Source: Bacteroidota bacterium
Lineage (GTDB): Bacteria; Bacteroidota; Bacteroidia; J057; JAJTIE01
Assembly: GCA_019638695.1 (NCBI GenBank)
Contig: JAHBTG010000016.1
Span: 1 to 44,271, forward strand
Direction of reading: 5' to 3'
Length of the DNA stretch: 44,271 nucleotides
The position numbers were made by a program, and so were the translations under genes. The notes beneath the pieces were generated by a model, which was given only the letters and a program-made list of their open reading frames with translations, ran no database searches and was not told the DNA's origin. Shown in pieces: positions 24,896 through 34,400 of this stretch; the stretch's first letter is position 1, and each line of letters starts with the position of its first letter.

Positions 24896-26263
24896 ATGAA
24901 ATCGGTCATCATCGCACTCACCTGTCTATTTACCTACACCGCACAGGCTCAGGTAGTGGACATCCTCAACGTTACGGCAGACAAAGGCACCCGGATGTTC
25001 AGCGACGGGCAAAATACCGTACCCATGTACGTGAACTACGTCCTGGAAAAGCAATCCAACTGCTGCGGCCGTGACGACCTGTTCCTGTCCATCACCACTG
25101 ATGAAAACGGATGGGTCACCCAGATCCGTGTCATTGCCGGCAATAACCCTTGTTTCAAAAAGTCTGCAGAAGACATTCTCCGCTATATCAAATGGCAGAA
25201 CGACAGCAGCTACCCTGCCGGCAAGGCATTCTTCTTCCCTGTAAAAGTGAATGTAGACTGCGCCGATAACAAGGACAACCAGTATGCCGCCATTCTGCCG
25301 CCTGCAGGCTGGCAGGGCCCCGCCACCATGGCTACCGGCACCACTGGCACCACCACTACTACCAATAACACCGGCAGTAATAACACTACCGGCACCACTG
25401 GTACCAACAACAACAATACCACCGGATCCACCACAGGCACAACTACGACTACCGGTACAACAGGTACGACAGGCACCATTGCAGAGAACAATACCACAGG
25501 CAATACCGGTACCACCGACAATACTACAGGTACCAACAACACTAATACCACTGAATCCACTGGCACCACTACCGGCACAACAGGTACTACAAGCACCATT
25601 GCAGAGAACAATACCACAGGCAATACCGGTACCACTGAATCCACCACAGGCACCACTACGACTACCGGTACGACAGGTACCACTACGACTACCGGCACTA
25701 CTACTGCGACTGCCACTACCCCCAAAGACCTGCCTCCCGGGGTAACCGATGATGCCGGGCGCTTCAAAGTGCCTGTTGTGACCCTGCCGGAACCCAAGTA
25801 TGACAACTCTGTGGGCGATCTGAAACCAGATCCTTCACATATCAAAACGTTTGCAAACCTGCCCGGTCCTACCCTGATGCCGCCTTCTTACAAGAACGGC
25901 CGCCGCGCACTGGCTATTTATGTGCGCCAGGCTCTGCGCAAGAAAGAAATATGCGGGCTAGCCCACGTACTAGCAGAACTGACCATCAAGCCCGACGGCA
26001 CAGTGGGCGACTATCGCATCTTCGCCGCCAATAACGAGCAGGTGTACAAAGCGTTGCCCGAGATCGTAAAAGGACTGCAGTTCAACAGTACCGGCAGCAA
26101 AATAGATCAGCATTTCATGCTGGAATTCAAAACAGACATCGAATGCGGAGACAAGCCTCCGGTAGTTGATCTGAACAAGATCCCCAACTACATCGTCACC
26201 GACGAAAAACGCAGTGTCAAAGAAATGGATGCCCGCAATGTGCAGCGTCCCACAGATAAGTAA
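24896..26263 (+). CDS. Secreted protein with two TonB-C-like domains and a Thr/Gly/Asn repeat linker
   Basis: The protein has 455 residues. A signal peptide (MKSVIIALTCLFTYTAQA) is followed by a domain of about 110 residues with four Cys (SNCCGRD, NNPCF, NVDC). A low-complexity linker of about 130 residues follows (about 145-275), made almost only of Thr, Gly and Asn. The C-terminal domain (about 300-435) resembles the first: LAELTIKPDGTVGDYRIFA against LSITTDENGWVTQIRVIA, each followed by a basic helix and a second Cys. Both recall the TonB C-terminal/energy-transducer fold common in Bacteroidota proteins, without a membrane anchor. The role is unknown. It is probably periplasmic or surface-exposed. 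A terminator follows. Confidence 0.75.
   Translation: MKSVIIALTCLFTYTAQAQVVDILNVTADKGTRMFSDGQNTVPMYVNYVLEKQSNCCGRDDLFLSITTDENGWVTQIRVIAGNNPCFKKSAEDILRYIKWQNDSSYPAGKAFFFPVKVNVDCADNKDNQYAAILPPAGWQGPATMATGTTGTTTTTNNTGSNNTTGTTGTNNNNTTGSTTGTTTTTGTTGTTGTIAENNTTGNTGTTDNTTGTNNTNTTESTGTTTGTTGTTSTIAENNTTGNTGTTESTTGTTTTTGTTGTTTTTGTTTATATTPKDLPPGVTDDAGRFKVPVVTLPEPKYDNSVGDLKPDPSHIKTFANLPGPTLMPPSYKNGRRALAIYVRQALRKKEICGLAHVLAELTIKPDGTVGDYRIFAANNEQVYKALPEIVKGLQFNSTGSKIDQHFMLEFKTDIECGDKPPVVDLNKIPNYIVTDEKRSVKEMDARNVQRPTDK
25441..25636 (+). repeat. 120-bp in-frame tandem repeat inside the linker
   Basis: Positions 25441-25516 recur at 25561-25636 with a constant shift of 120 bp (40 codons) and only a few substitutions. 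The segment coding TIAENNTTGNTGTT is nearly identical in both. The whole of 25331-25720 is built from shorter ACC/GGC/ACT-type units. Confidence 0.75.
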
Positions 26264-26283
26264 TAGCTAAAAGACCTACAGGA

Positions 26284-26310
26284 GAAGCGGGCAATGCCCG
26301 CTTCTTTTTT
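26284..26310 (+). terminator. Rho-independent terminator
   Basis: A 9-bp stem GAAGCGGGC / GCCCGCTTC with a 3-nt loop (AAT) is followed by six T. It lies 20 nt after the stop of the repeat-linker protein gene. Confidence 0.88.
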
Positions 26311-26323
26311 GCCCCTTTTTTAC

Positions 26324-26331
26324 TAATTTTG
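26324..26331 (+). promoter_or_regulatory. -7 box 4 nt before nrnA start
   Basis: TAATTTTG is a perfect TAnnTTTG box ending 4 nt before the ATG at 26336. It follows directly on the upstream terminator, so a new transcript must begin here. Confidence 0.5.
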
Positions 26332-26335
26332 GCCG

Positions 26336-27364
26336 ATGCCGCTGGAAATTTCTCCTAATCTGGATGCCCTCTTTGTGCGGCTGGCTCACCCGGCCCGCAT
26401 CATCATCACCACACACCAAAAGCCTGATGGCGATGCAATGGGCAGCAGCCTGGCACTTTGGCATTACCTGAACAAAATAGGCCAGCGGCCGGTATTTATC
26501 AGCCCCACAACCTATGCAGATTTCCTGCGGTGGCTACCGGGTACCGATCAGGCTTTGATCTACACAGACCACAAGGAACGATGCGATGAGCTTATCGATA
26601 AAGCGGATGTTATCTTTTGCCTGGACTTTGGCGAGCTGCACAGGGCCGCCGATGTGGGGCACCGCATAGCCAGGAGCGCTGCTATCAAGGTGAATATAGA
26701 CCACCATATCCTGCCGCCGGAAAAAGCTTTTGCAGACTATTGGTACCGGGATGAGAAGGCCAGCTCTACCTGTGAGCTGATTTATGACTTCATCTATCAC
26801 CATAACCCGGACAATCTGCTGGATACCGACACCGCCACCTGCCTGTATACAGGACTGGTAACCGATACCGGCGCGTTTCGATACAGTGTAAATCCCCGGG
26901 TGCATGAAGTAGCTGCACAGTTGCTGGCCGCGGGAGTGGATATAGACCGTGTCAGCTTCCACCTTTTCAGCAACTTCTCCGAGAACCGCACCCGTTTTAT
27001 GGGGTATGCCCTCTATGAATGCCTGCATGTACTCCCGCAATACCATACCGCTTATTTCCGGCTGCCGCTGGAAGCGCAGGAACGTTTTCAGCTACGCGAG
27101 GGAGACACCGAAGGGTTGGTGAACTTTGCCCTGGGTATAGAGGGTGTGAACTTTGCCATACTGCTGAATGAGCAACCGGACATGGTGAAGATAAGCTTCC
27201 GCAGCCTGGGTAAGTTTGCCACCAATCTTTTTGCCGCACATTTCAAAGGGGGCGGGCACCATAATGCGAGTGGCGGGAAAAGTACAGAGAGCCTGGCGCA
27301 AACCGAACAACGTTTATTAGCTTTGCTTGAAGAATATAAAACCCAACTGGATTATGAACTATAA
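26336..27364 (+). CDS. nrnA: DHH-family oligoribonuclease / pAp phosphatase NrnA
   Basis: The 342-residue protein degrades short oligoribonucleotides and dephosphorylates pAp in characterised relatives. The DHH domain carries the Mn2+ motifs ITTHQKPDGDAMGSSLAL (His27, Asp31, Asp33), CLDFGE and VNIDHHI. The C-terminal DHHA1 domain ends with GGGHHNASGG. The length is typical. Its last codons overlap the start of an FKBP lipoprotein gene by 11 nt. The assignment between NrnA and other small DHH phosphoesterases rests on motif order only. Confidence 0.92.
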   Translation: MPLEISPNLDALFVRLAHPARIIITTHQKPDGDAMGSSLALWHYLNKIGQRPVFISPTTYADFLRWLPGTDQALIYTDHKERCDELIDKADVIFCLDFGELHRAADVGHRIARSAAIKVNIDHHILPPEKAFADYWYRDEKASSTCELIYDFIYHHNPDNLLDTDTATCLYTGLVTDTGAFRYSVNPRVHEVAAQLLAAGVDIDRVSFHLFSNFSENRTRFMGYALYECLHVLPQYHTAYFRLPLEAQERFQLREGDTEGLVNFALGIEGVNFAILLNEQPDMVKISFRSLGKFATNLFAAHFKGGGHHNASGGKSTESLAQTEQRLLALLEEYKTQLDYEL

Positions 27365-27857
27365 ACTTTTGGCAATGGGCCTGCTTCTGCTGGCAGCCTG
27401 TGCCGACAAAAAGCCGGGTACGGAGACCGCTAAAGAACCGGCGCCTGCCACCACGCCGCAGGTTACGGCAGAAACCGGCACTCCTCCGCCCTATACCATT
27501 GCGGATAGCAGCCAGATCAAAAAAACAGCCAGCGGCCTGCAATATTATATTGTGGAAGAAGGCAAGGGCAACCTGCCCAAGGCCGGCCAGAATGTGCTGG
27601 CGCATTATCACGGCATGTTGCCCAATGGGGAAATATTTGACAGCAGTTTTGACCGCAATACGCCCTTCACCTTTGCCGTGGGCCAGGGCCAGGTGATTGC
27701 CGGCTGGGACGAAGCATTTCAACTGCTGCCTGTAGGCACCAAAGCCATTCTCATTATCCCGGGAGACCTGGCTTATGGCAGCCACGGCAGCCCGCCCAAG
27801 ATCGGGCCTAACCAGACACTGCATTTCCATGTGCAGGTACTAGGCGCCAGCAAGTAA
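27354..27857 (+). CDS. FKBP-type peptidyl-prolyl isomerase lipoprotein
   Basis: The protein has 167 residues from ATG 27354, the codon that starts the lipoprotein signal (MNYKLLAMGLLLLAAC, Cys16 after LAA). After a linker of about 40 residues rich in Thr, Pro and Ala comes one FKBP domain (about 62-165): ASGLQYYIVEEGKG, YHGMLPNGEIFDSSFDR, FAVGQGQVIAGWDEA, IPGDLAYGSHG and LHFHVQV. It should catalyse proline isomerisation in the periplasm or on the outer membrane. Its start overlaps the end of nrnA, so the two are translationally coupled. Confidence 0.92.
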   Translation: MNYKLLAMGLLLLAACADKKPGTETAKEPAPATTPQVTAETGTPPPYTIADSSQIKKTASGLQYYIVEEGKGNLPKAGQNVLAHYHGMLPNGEIFDSSFDRNTPFTFAVGQGQVIAGWDEAFQLLPVGTKAILIIPGDLAYGSHGSPPKIGPNQTLHFHVQVLGASK

Positions 27858-27873
27858 CCCGCACATCTTATCT

Positions 27874-27911
27874 CAAGGGAAGTATTCAACAGTACTTCCC
27901 TTGATGCTTTT
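27874..27911 (+). terminator. Hairpin terminator
   Basis: An 11-bp perfect stem CAAGGGAAGTA / TACTTCCCTTG with an 8-nt loop is followed by a short T-rich stretch. It lies 16 nt after the FKBP stop. The T tract is weak. Confidence 0.6.
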
Positions 27912-28018
27912 AAAGGCAGGCTCACTCAGGTGCCTCCCGGGCATAACTCCCTTAAAACACCGCTGAGGCTCTGAGTATTTTATATTTATCGTTCTATTTC
28001 TCCAAAGCACGTTCCCTC

Positions 28019-29620
28019 ATGTCTACGCGAATCCATACCGACTGCCTGGTGATAGGCACCGGCGTTGCAGGACTGTCTTTTGCACTCAAAGCCGCCGTCG
28101 CCGGCCGGCAGGTGCTGGTCATTACCAAAAAACGCCGCGAACAGAGCAATACCTGGTGGGCGCAGGGCGGCATAGCCGGGGTATTTGGCAATAATGACAG
28201 CATTGAGAAACATGTGCAGGACACGCTGACCGCCGGGGACGGCCTGTGCAAGGAAGAGGTGGTGCGCATGGTGGTCAGCCAGGGACCCGAACGCATCCGC
28301 GAGCTGATGGACCTGGGAACGCAGTTTGACCGCGACGCCCAGGGGAACCTGATGCTGGGGCGGGAAGGAGGCCATAGCGAGCACCGTATCCTCCATAACA
28401 GGGATGCCACGGGCGCGGAGATTGCCCGTGCTTTGCTGCAAGCCGCCAGCCAGCAACCGAATATCCGTATTACAGAAGACTATTTTGCCATAGACCTGCT
28501 CACACAGCACCACCTGGGCCGCTATGTAAACCGCGGCCACACAGATATCACCTGTTACGGCGTCTATGCCCTGGATGTGAACAGCCAGGAAGTGGTTACC
28601 ATTCTCAGCCGGGTGACCGTGCTGGCCAGCGGAGGCGCCGGCAATGTCTATGCAGCCACCACAAATCCCCCTGTAGCTACCGGAGACGGTATTGCCATGG
28701 CCTTGCGGGCCAAAGCACGCATTGCCAATATGGAGTTCTACCAGTTCCACCCCACGGCACTCTACGACCCCGGCACCCGCCCTGCCTTCCTCATTACAGA
28801 AGCGTTGCGGGGCAAAGGCGCCTACCTGCGCTCTCCGCACAGCAAGAAACGGTTCATGGACAAATACGATGCCCGCCTGGAACTGGCTCCCCGGGACATT
28901 GTGGCGCGCGCCATAGACAGCGAGATGAAACAAAGCGGCCTCCCTTATGTGTGGCTGGATGCCACCCACCTAACCCCGGCAGAGCTGCAGGCCGAGTTTC
29001 CCACCATCCTGGAGACCTGCCGCAGCAAAGGCATAGACCTCACCCAGGATTACATCCCGGTGCGGCCCGCAGCACATTATCTCTGCGGGGGTATAGATGT
29101 AGACACGCACGGGCACAGCTCTATCCACCAGCTGTTTGCGATTGGAGAGTGCAGCCACACCGGCCTGCACGGCGCCAATCGCCTGGCCAGCAACAGCCTG
29201 CTCGAAGCGCTTGTCTATGCCCACACCGCCTGGGAGGCGTGCCGGCAGAACATCCATACTTTGCCCCTGCAGGAGGACATCCCCGACTGGCAGGCCCGCG
29301 GCACCAGCCGGCCGGAGGAATGGGTGCTTATCTCGCACAATATTGATGAGGTGCAGAACATCATGAGCAATTATGTGGGCATTGTGCGCACCCAACTGCG
29401 CCTGGAACGCGCCGCACGCCGCATAGAACTTATCTACCAGGAGACGGAAGCTTTCTACCAGCGCACCTCTGTGAGCCCGGAGCTCTGTGAACTGCGCAAC
29501 CTCATAGCCATTGCCTACATTATCATTAAAAGCGCCATGCTGCGCCATGAATCCCGCGGCCTGCACTATACGCTGGACTACCCGGAGAAAATGGCCCGCA
29601 GCTACGACACTGTATTGTAG
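28019..29620 (+). CDS. nadB: L-aspartate oxidase
   Basis: This FAD enzyme oxidises L-aspartate to iminoaspartate, the first step of de novo NAD synthesis. The 533-residue protein opens with the dinucleotide-binding motif VIGTGVAGLSFALKAA. It carries the active-site segments SNTWWAQGGIAGVF, GGHSEHRILHNRD, ASGGAGNVYAATTNP, MEFYQFHPTAL, CGGIDVDTHG and GLHGANRLASNSLLEALVY. The helical C-terminal domain has RRIELIYQETE. Aspartate oxidase is preferred over succinate dehydrogenase because of length and isolated context: no sdhB/C is present. nadA and nadC are not in the window. Confidence 0.94.
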   Translation: MSTRIHTDCLVIGTGVAGLSFALKAAVAGRQVLVITKKRREQSNTWWAQGGIAGVFGNNDSIEKHVQDTLTAGDGLCKEEVVRMVVSQGPERIRELMDLGTQFDRDAQGNLMLGREGGHSEHRILHNRDATGAEIARALLQAASQQPNIRITEDYFAIDLLTQHHLGRYVNRGHTDITCYGVYALDVNSQEVVTILSRVTVLASGGAGNVYAATTNPPVATGDGIAMALRAKARIANMEFYQFHPTALYDPGTRPAFLITEALRGKGAYLRSPHSKKRFMDKYDARLELAPRDIVARAIDSEMKQSGLPYVWLDATHLTPAELQAEFPTILETCRSKGIDLTQDYIPVRPAAHYLCGGIDVDTHGHSSIHQLFAIGECSHTGLHGANRLASNSLLEALVYAHTAWEACRQNIHTLPLQEDIPDWQARGTSRPEEWVLISHNIDEVQNIMSNYVGIVRTQLRLERAARRIELIYQETEAFYQRTSVSPELCELRNLIAIAYIIIKSAMLRHESRGLHYTLDYPEKMARSYDTVL

Positions 29621-29731
29621 CAACTGTATAGAGAACGAGGCGCTCCTCTATCCGGATAAGCTCTCAATACCGGGTTTTCCCTGGACTTCCGATATCAGTC
29701 AACCCAGGCGATTAGCAGATCATCAGCCAGG

Positions 29732-30082
29732 CTATGGTAGCTGGTCCAGCACTTCTGATAATACTGTGGCCTGATTGAAATGCGGGTCTTTTGCCGCATA
29801 CAGCAGGGTAAGATGCTGGCGCTGCCCAATAGATCTTATTCGCCTCAATTCATCAGTTTTTGTACTTAACTCCACTTTGTAGCGATCAGCAAACGCTTGA
29901 AACAGTTCAGGCTTATGTCCAAACCATTTTCTTAATTCCGTAGAGGGCGCTATGTCTTTATTCCATTCATCAATCCCGGCTTCCTGCTTAGAGACCCCGC
30001 GGGGCCAGAGCCTGTCCACCAGCATACGGTAGCCATCCTCGGGTTCCGGCACTTCATAGATACGTTTGATCTTTATCATCAT
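29732..30082 (-). CDS. DUF488 family protein
   Basis: A 116-residue cytosolic protein with the family pattern IKIKRIYEVPEPEDGYRMLVDRLWPRGVSK, then WNKDIAPSTELRKWFGH and LTLLYAAKDP. It belongs to the short YeaO-like branch of DUF488, whose biochemical role is unknown. Two consecutive ATG codons (30082 and 30079) could start it. It lies downstream of a uracil-glycosylase-like gene on the same strand with a gap of 35 nt. The DNA of this pair is AT-richer than that of the neighbours. Confidence 0.88.
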   Translation of the reverse strand: MMIKIKRIYEVPEPEDGYRMLVDRLWPRGVSKQEAGIDEWNKDIAPSTELRKWFGHKPELFQAFADRYKVELSTKTDELRRIRSIGQRQHLTLLYAAKDPHFNQATVLSEVLDQLP

Positions 30083-30117
30083 GATGATGCAGAACTATTT
30101 GCAATGGAGTAATATAC

Positions 30118-30807
30118 TTATTTTTTGAAGGCCAGCAGGTATTTATCAATGTATAGCTGCTTGTCTTTTGATTTGTATTGCTGGATATAACGGGGATGTT
30201 CCAAAACCGTCAGCTTATCAAACAGCTTTTCCTGCCTGTTGATCCTATGGATATAATCTGCATTTTTCTTTCCCAGGACAAAAACCTGCGAAGTGTCCAG
30301 CCCTAGGCTGATATGTTTTTTCAAGGATGCTATCATAAAGTCCTTTACCATCTCAAATAGCACGGGATCGTCATAATAATTGGCATTAAGCCATTTGCCA
30401 TCCTTTGTCTGACGAATGATCGCCAGAGGGAAAGGAGAGTTGATATAGAAATCCTTATAAAAAGGCATCGCCCCGCCATAGGCTTCTATCATTTCGTACA
30501 TAAAAACCGAAGAAATCTCATGTGTGTATGCCGATCGCATTTGAATACCGCAAACGCTTTCCAGCCGCTTGGTATCCGTAAACGGCACGCCTGTTACCCC
30601 GGCTCCGTTCCGGCTGGGATTGATGCCAATAATGAATCTCCTTCGTGCGGAATCGTTGTAATATTTATGATAGAATGCCTCCATTACCTTCATCGTTTCA
30701 GGATTATCCAGGTAAGGGTTCATCACCTGGAAACCTTCCGGCAATGCTCCGGAATAACGCAGGTCACAGTTGAATTCAATGACTTTATCTGCAAATACTT
30801 TTATCAT
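30118..30807 (-). CDS. SMUG2-like uracil-DNA glycosylase family protein (DUF4918)
   Basis: The 229-residue protein has the uracil-glycosylase fold signatures. RRFIIGINPSRNGAGVTGVPFTD corresponds to the SMUG motif GMNPG....TGVPFG, and the late motif VLEHPRYIQQY corresponds to the HPS loop that inserts into DNA. It should remove uracil or oxidised pyrimidines from DNA; the specificity is not predictable. The gene is AT-richer (one sampled line is about 42% GC) than the housekeeping genes around it, and it pairs with a DUF488 gene, which suggests an acquired module. The start ATG 30807 gives a complete N-terminus. Confidence 0.82.
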   Translation of the reverse strand: MIKVFADKVIEFNCDLRYSGALPEGFQVMNPYLDNPETMKVMEAFYHKYYNDSARRRFIIGINPSRNGAGVTGVPFTDTKRLESVCGIQMRSAYTHEISSVFMYEMIEAYGGAMPFYKDFYINSPFPLAIIRQTKDGKWLNANYYDDPVLFEMVKDFMIASLKKHISLGLDTSQVFVLGKKNADYIHRINRQEKLFDKLTVLEHPRYIQQYKSKDKQLYIDKYLLAFKK

Positions 30808-31329
30808 AATTGAGCTGATTCATGTTTGGCTCCACCCCAGAAATCCAATAGCATCAGGCTTCATGAGCAAAGGAGTAACTACTGTAACGAATATCTATCA
30901 AACAAGTGACTTGGGCCTTTGAGGCATCAATACCAGTTATTTTTTAAAAAGCTGAAAGACTTCTCTCAAAAATATCTAACCAGGGTCTCTTGTGCAAATT
31001 GCCGCTGACCCGGCAACTACTCATATCCAGCTTGGGCACAGCGGAACAACCATCTAGCCCCGTATGAATTTTGAGGCCAGGGAACACTCCCGGGGATTTA
31101 CCACAGCCCGCCTGCCGTCTGCCTCCGCTGGCAGGGCAGCACGCCAACAGGTAGAACAATATCTGCCACATATAGGCTAGAAAGGACACATGCGGCAAAC
31201 GAAATGAACCGGGCAGGCATGACCCTCACCCGGCCAGCGCACCTGTTTATCCCGAAGGGGGAAAGCCAGGCCCTTATTTCTTTGCACAAACTGAAACCTT
31301 AAGAATAATGCTTACGTACCAGAGTAGCT
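30808..31329. other. Intergenic region with no recognised gene
   Basis: There are more than 500 nt without a supported gene. Minus-strand frames of 84 and 63 codons exist (30944-31198, 31098-31289), but neither has a recognisable protein sequence. It may be decayed DNA. No tRNA, repeat or insertion sequence end is seen. Confidence 0.5.
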
Positions 31330-31376
31330 ATATTTATTATTATGTTTGCACGTGCATCTGCACATATAATAAATAT
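31330..31376 (+). promoter_or_regulatory. AT-rich inverted repeat overlapping a -7 box
   Basis: Arms 31330-31345 and 31362-31376 are reverse complements apart from one extra base (ATATTTATTA..ATGT / ACAT..TAATAAATAT). The left arm overlaps a perfect -7 box TATGTTTG at 31341-31348. This puts a candidate operator over the promoter of the large T9SS protein, with a leader of about 85 nt. Regulator unknown. Confidence 0.4.
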
Positions 31377-31436
31377 GTCATAAATAGGCATATTGATAGG
31401 CGTCATTTTTGAGAAACCAGGTTTTAGACTACTTTA

Positions 31437-34400
31437 ATGAAGGTTATTTTGTCGTTACTGCTTGTACTTATGCTAGGCATAAGTGTGCGGGCTCAACTCA
31501 CTATTCTTGACCAGCCCTTTACCACCGGGCCTTTTGTGTCTGGCACGCCCGCACAGCATCAGTTTAATGCTATAGCGGTTACCGGCAGCACTACTGTGGC
31601 CACCGGTGCCGGTGCGGCTGTATTTACCCAGGCTGCCTCTGCAGGCACAGGCTATATAGCCCGCACTACAGATCTGACGACCACGCCTACCCTGGCATCC
31701 ATCTCCTTTAGCTATCGGCAGAACGTAAACTCGGCACAGACCAGCAAACTGCGATTTTATTGTGGCAGCGGGCTGGCAGCCAGTAATGCAGATGAAAACT
31801 GCTATGCACGATTTGATATAGACACGCGCACCACAAGCGGTGGCACGCAACGTCTTGCGCTGAGAAGGCGGGATGGCACCGCTGCTACCAGCAACCAGAA
31901 TAATACTGCCGCAACAACCATTACCTGGATACTGAACAATACCGGCAGCACACAAAACTATACAGGCCCGGATGGTGCTACCTACTCTATAGCCAATGAC
32001 GTAGCAGACCTCTGGTATGGCAATACACGGGTATTTAATGGAATGGCGACCAATCAGCCGGCGCAATCCATCACCGATTTCAAGATAGTGGTAACTAGTA
32101 CCGGCAACGTAGCCGGCACGTATACCTTTGACGATATACTGATACGCGACCTGGGCCAGCTGAACACGACGACAGCCAGTTATGGCCCCTATTGTGCAGG
32201 CGCCACAGGCATCAGCGTGCCTTTTACCAGCGCCAACGCCACCTTTAATGTAACCAACGTATTTACAGCCCAACTCTCCGACGCCAGTGGCAGCTTTGCC
32301 GCCCCTACGGCAATAGGCACATTTGTTTCTATGTCTGTCAGTGGCAATGTGAGCTGTACTATACCTGCAGGCACGGCCGCCGGCACAGGGTACCGCATTC
32401 GTATAGTAAGTAGCGACAATGCCTTTGCTGGCACCGACAACGGCAGTGATATTACGATCAATGCGGCTTCTGTTTCTACCAATACTGCCGCTTATGGACC
32501 CGTCTGCGTAAGTGACCTGGACAGTTCGTCCAGTTTCAATGTAGGCTATGGCAGTGTATGCTCTGCGGCTTTCAATGCGGGCAATGTGTTTTCTGTGCAG
32601 CTATCCAACGCCAGTGGCAGCTTTGCTTCACCCATTACCATTGGTACACTCGCCGGCACAACCGGCTCCGGCAGTATCCCCAGCCGCATCCCTCCCGGCA
32701 CAGCCGCCGGCACGGGCTACCGCATCCGTGTGGTAAGCAGCAGCCCCGCACTTGTCTCAACCACGAACAACGGCAGCAATATCACGCTGACAAAACCCTC
32801 TGTGACTATTCCCACCTTTCCTTTCCAGGCATTTGGTTCGGGCGGTGGCGGCGCTGCCGTTACAGCCACGCTGGCAAACGGCGCCAGCAATTATCAGTGG
32901 GGGTACCGCCTGTTTAGCGGGGGCACTATCTACAACCTCGCCGGCCGTACCAGCGCCAGCTATACACCCCTTGGGGCAGATTTTCCCGGCCGCGGCACTT
33001 ACTACCTGGTATGCACCAGCATAGGCTGCGGAGGTGTTTACAATGCAGTGAGCGAAGAACTATTATTGGAGATCGACTGCCCCACCTCTACCAACCTGGT
33101 GATCAATGGCGACTTTAGTCTGGGCGACACGGGCTTTACTTCAGAATATACCGTATACACTCCTGGCTCAGGAGGCTGTGCCGCTGGCTGTATTGACAAT
33201 ACTGCACCTTATGCCGGCAGCTGCTATTGTTTCCAGAAGTATGTAGTAGACCAGATACCCGCCAAGTATAACCGATACTTTTGCGGTGGCACACAGAACG
33301 GCATAGGCCCTATGCCTGCCTCTCCACCTGCCGGAGTAGGAGGTAATTTTCTGATAGGTGACGGTTCCGATACTTTTGCTGCAGACTTGTGGCAGCAAAC
33401 GGTCACTGTTACGCCTTATACGGACTATGTGTTTACCTTCTGGGCATTGAGCCTGACAGGCGCGGCCGGTTCCGTACAGGAGGGGAAGTTCAACTTTGGC
33501 ACCTTTGCAGATTGCACGCAGATAGGCAGCAACCTGGATTTTCCGGCAGGCACAGGCTATTCCTGCACATGGTACAAGTACTCTGCCCACTGGAACAGTG
33601 CCAACAGAACAAGTGTACAGCTGGCTATACGCAACATGAGCTTCTCTGGCGACGGCAATGATATAGCGGTTGATGGCATCCAGTTCTACGCCTGTACCGA
33701 TGGCCTTTCTTTCTATCCGCCTTCAGTAAAATACACCTGGCGTGGAAGCGTAAACAGTGACTGGACCAACCCTGACAACTGGGGTACCTGCACCGAACTG
33801 CCCACCTGCGGCGACAGTGTGGTAGTACCTGCCGGCTGCCCTAACTATCCTGTGCTTACCAACGGACAGACAGCCAACACCCAGCGCCTGAGGATCAAGC
33901 CCGGCGCCAGCATGACACTCAATACCGGCGCTATCCTGAATGTTTGCGGCAGTCTCTATCAAAACGGCACGCTGACAGCGGCTACAGGTTCTACCATCAA
34001 CTTTACCACTACCGGCCCAGACAGCCTGGTGGGTAGTCTGAACGGCAGCAATAGTATGGGTAATCTAACCGTAAATAACGGGGCCGGTACCCTTACATTG
34101 TATACCCATGCCGCCGCCGCAGGCAACCTTACCCTGACCACTGGCACCCTAAACCTGAACGGATATACGATGCAGGTGGGTGGCAACCTTACACACAATG
34201 CGCCATTGGCGGCCAGCAACGGTACCGTAGAGTTCCATACCGCCGCCAATGGCAACTACACCCGTGGGGCAGGAGGCACAGGTAACTTCTATAACCTGAC
34301 CATGAACAAAACATCGGCTACTGCCACGGTTACGGTAGGCGCCAACAGTAACATGATGGTGGGCAATACACTCGTGCTTTCCAGAGGTATCATAGTGGCG

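Noticed and set aside
25331-25720. CRISPR-like repetitive array
   Set aside because: The repeats are in-frame codon repeats inside a continuous secreted-protein gene, without constant repeat and unique spacer alternation.
30944-31289. Two small minus-strand frames as genes
   Set aside because: The sequences are unrecognisable, overlap each other and have no promoter box or signal. They are more likely chance frames in a decayed gap.
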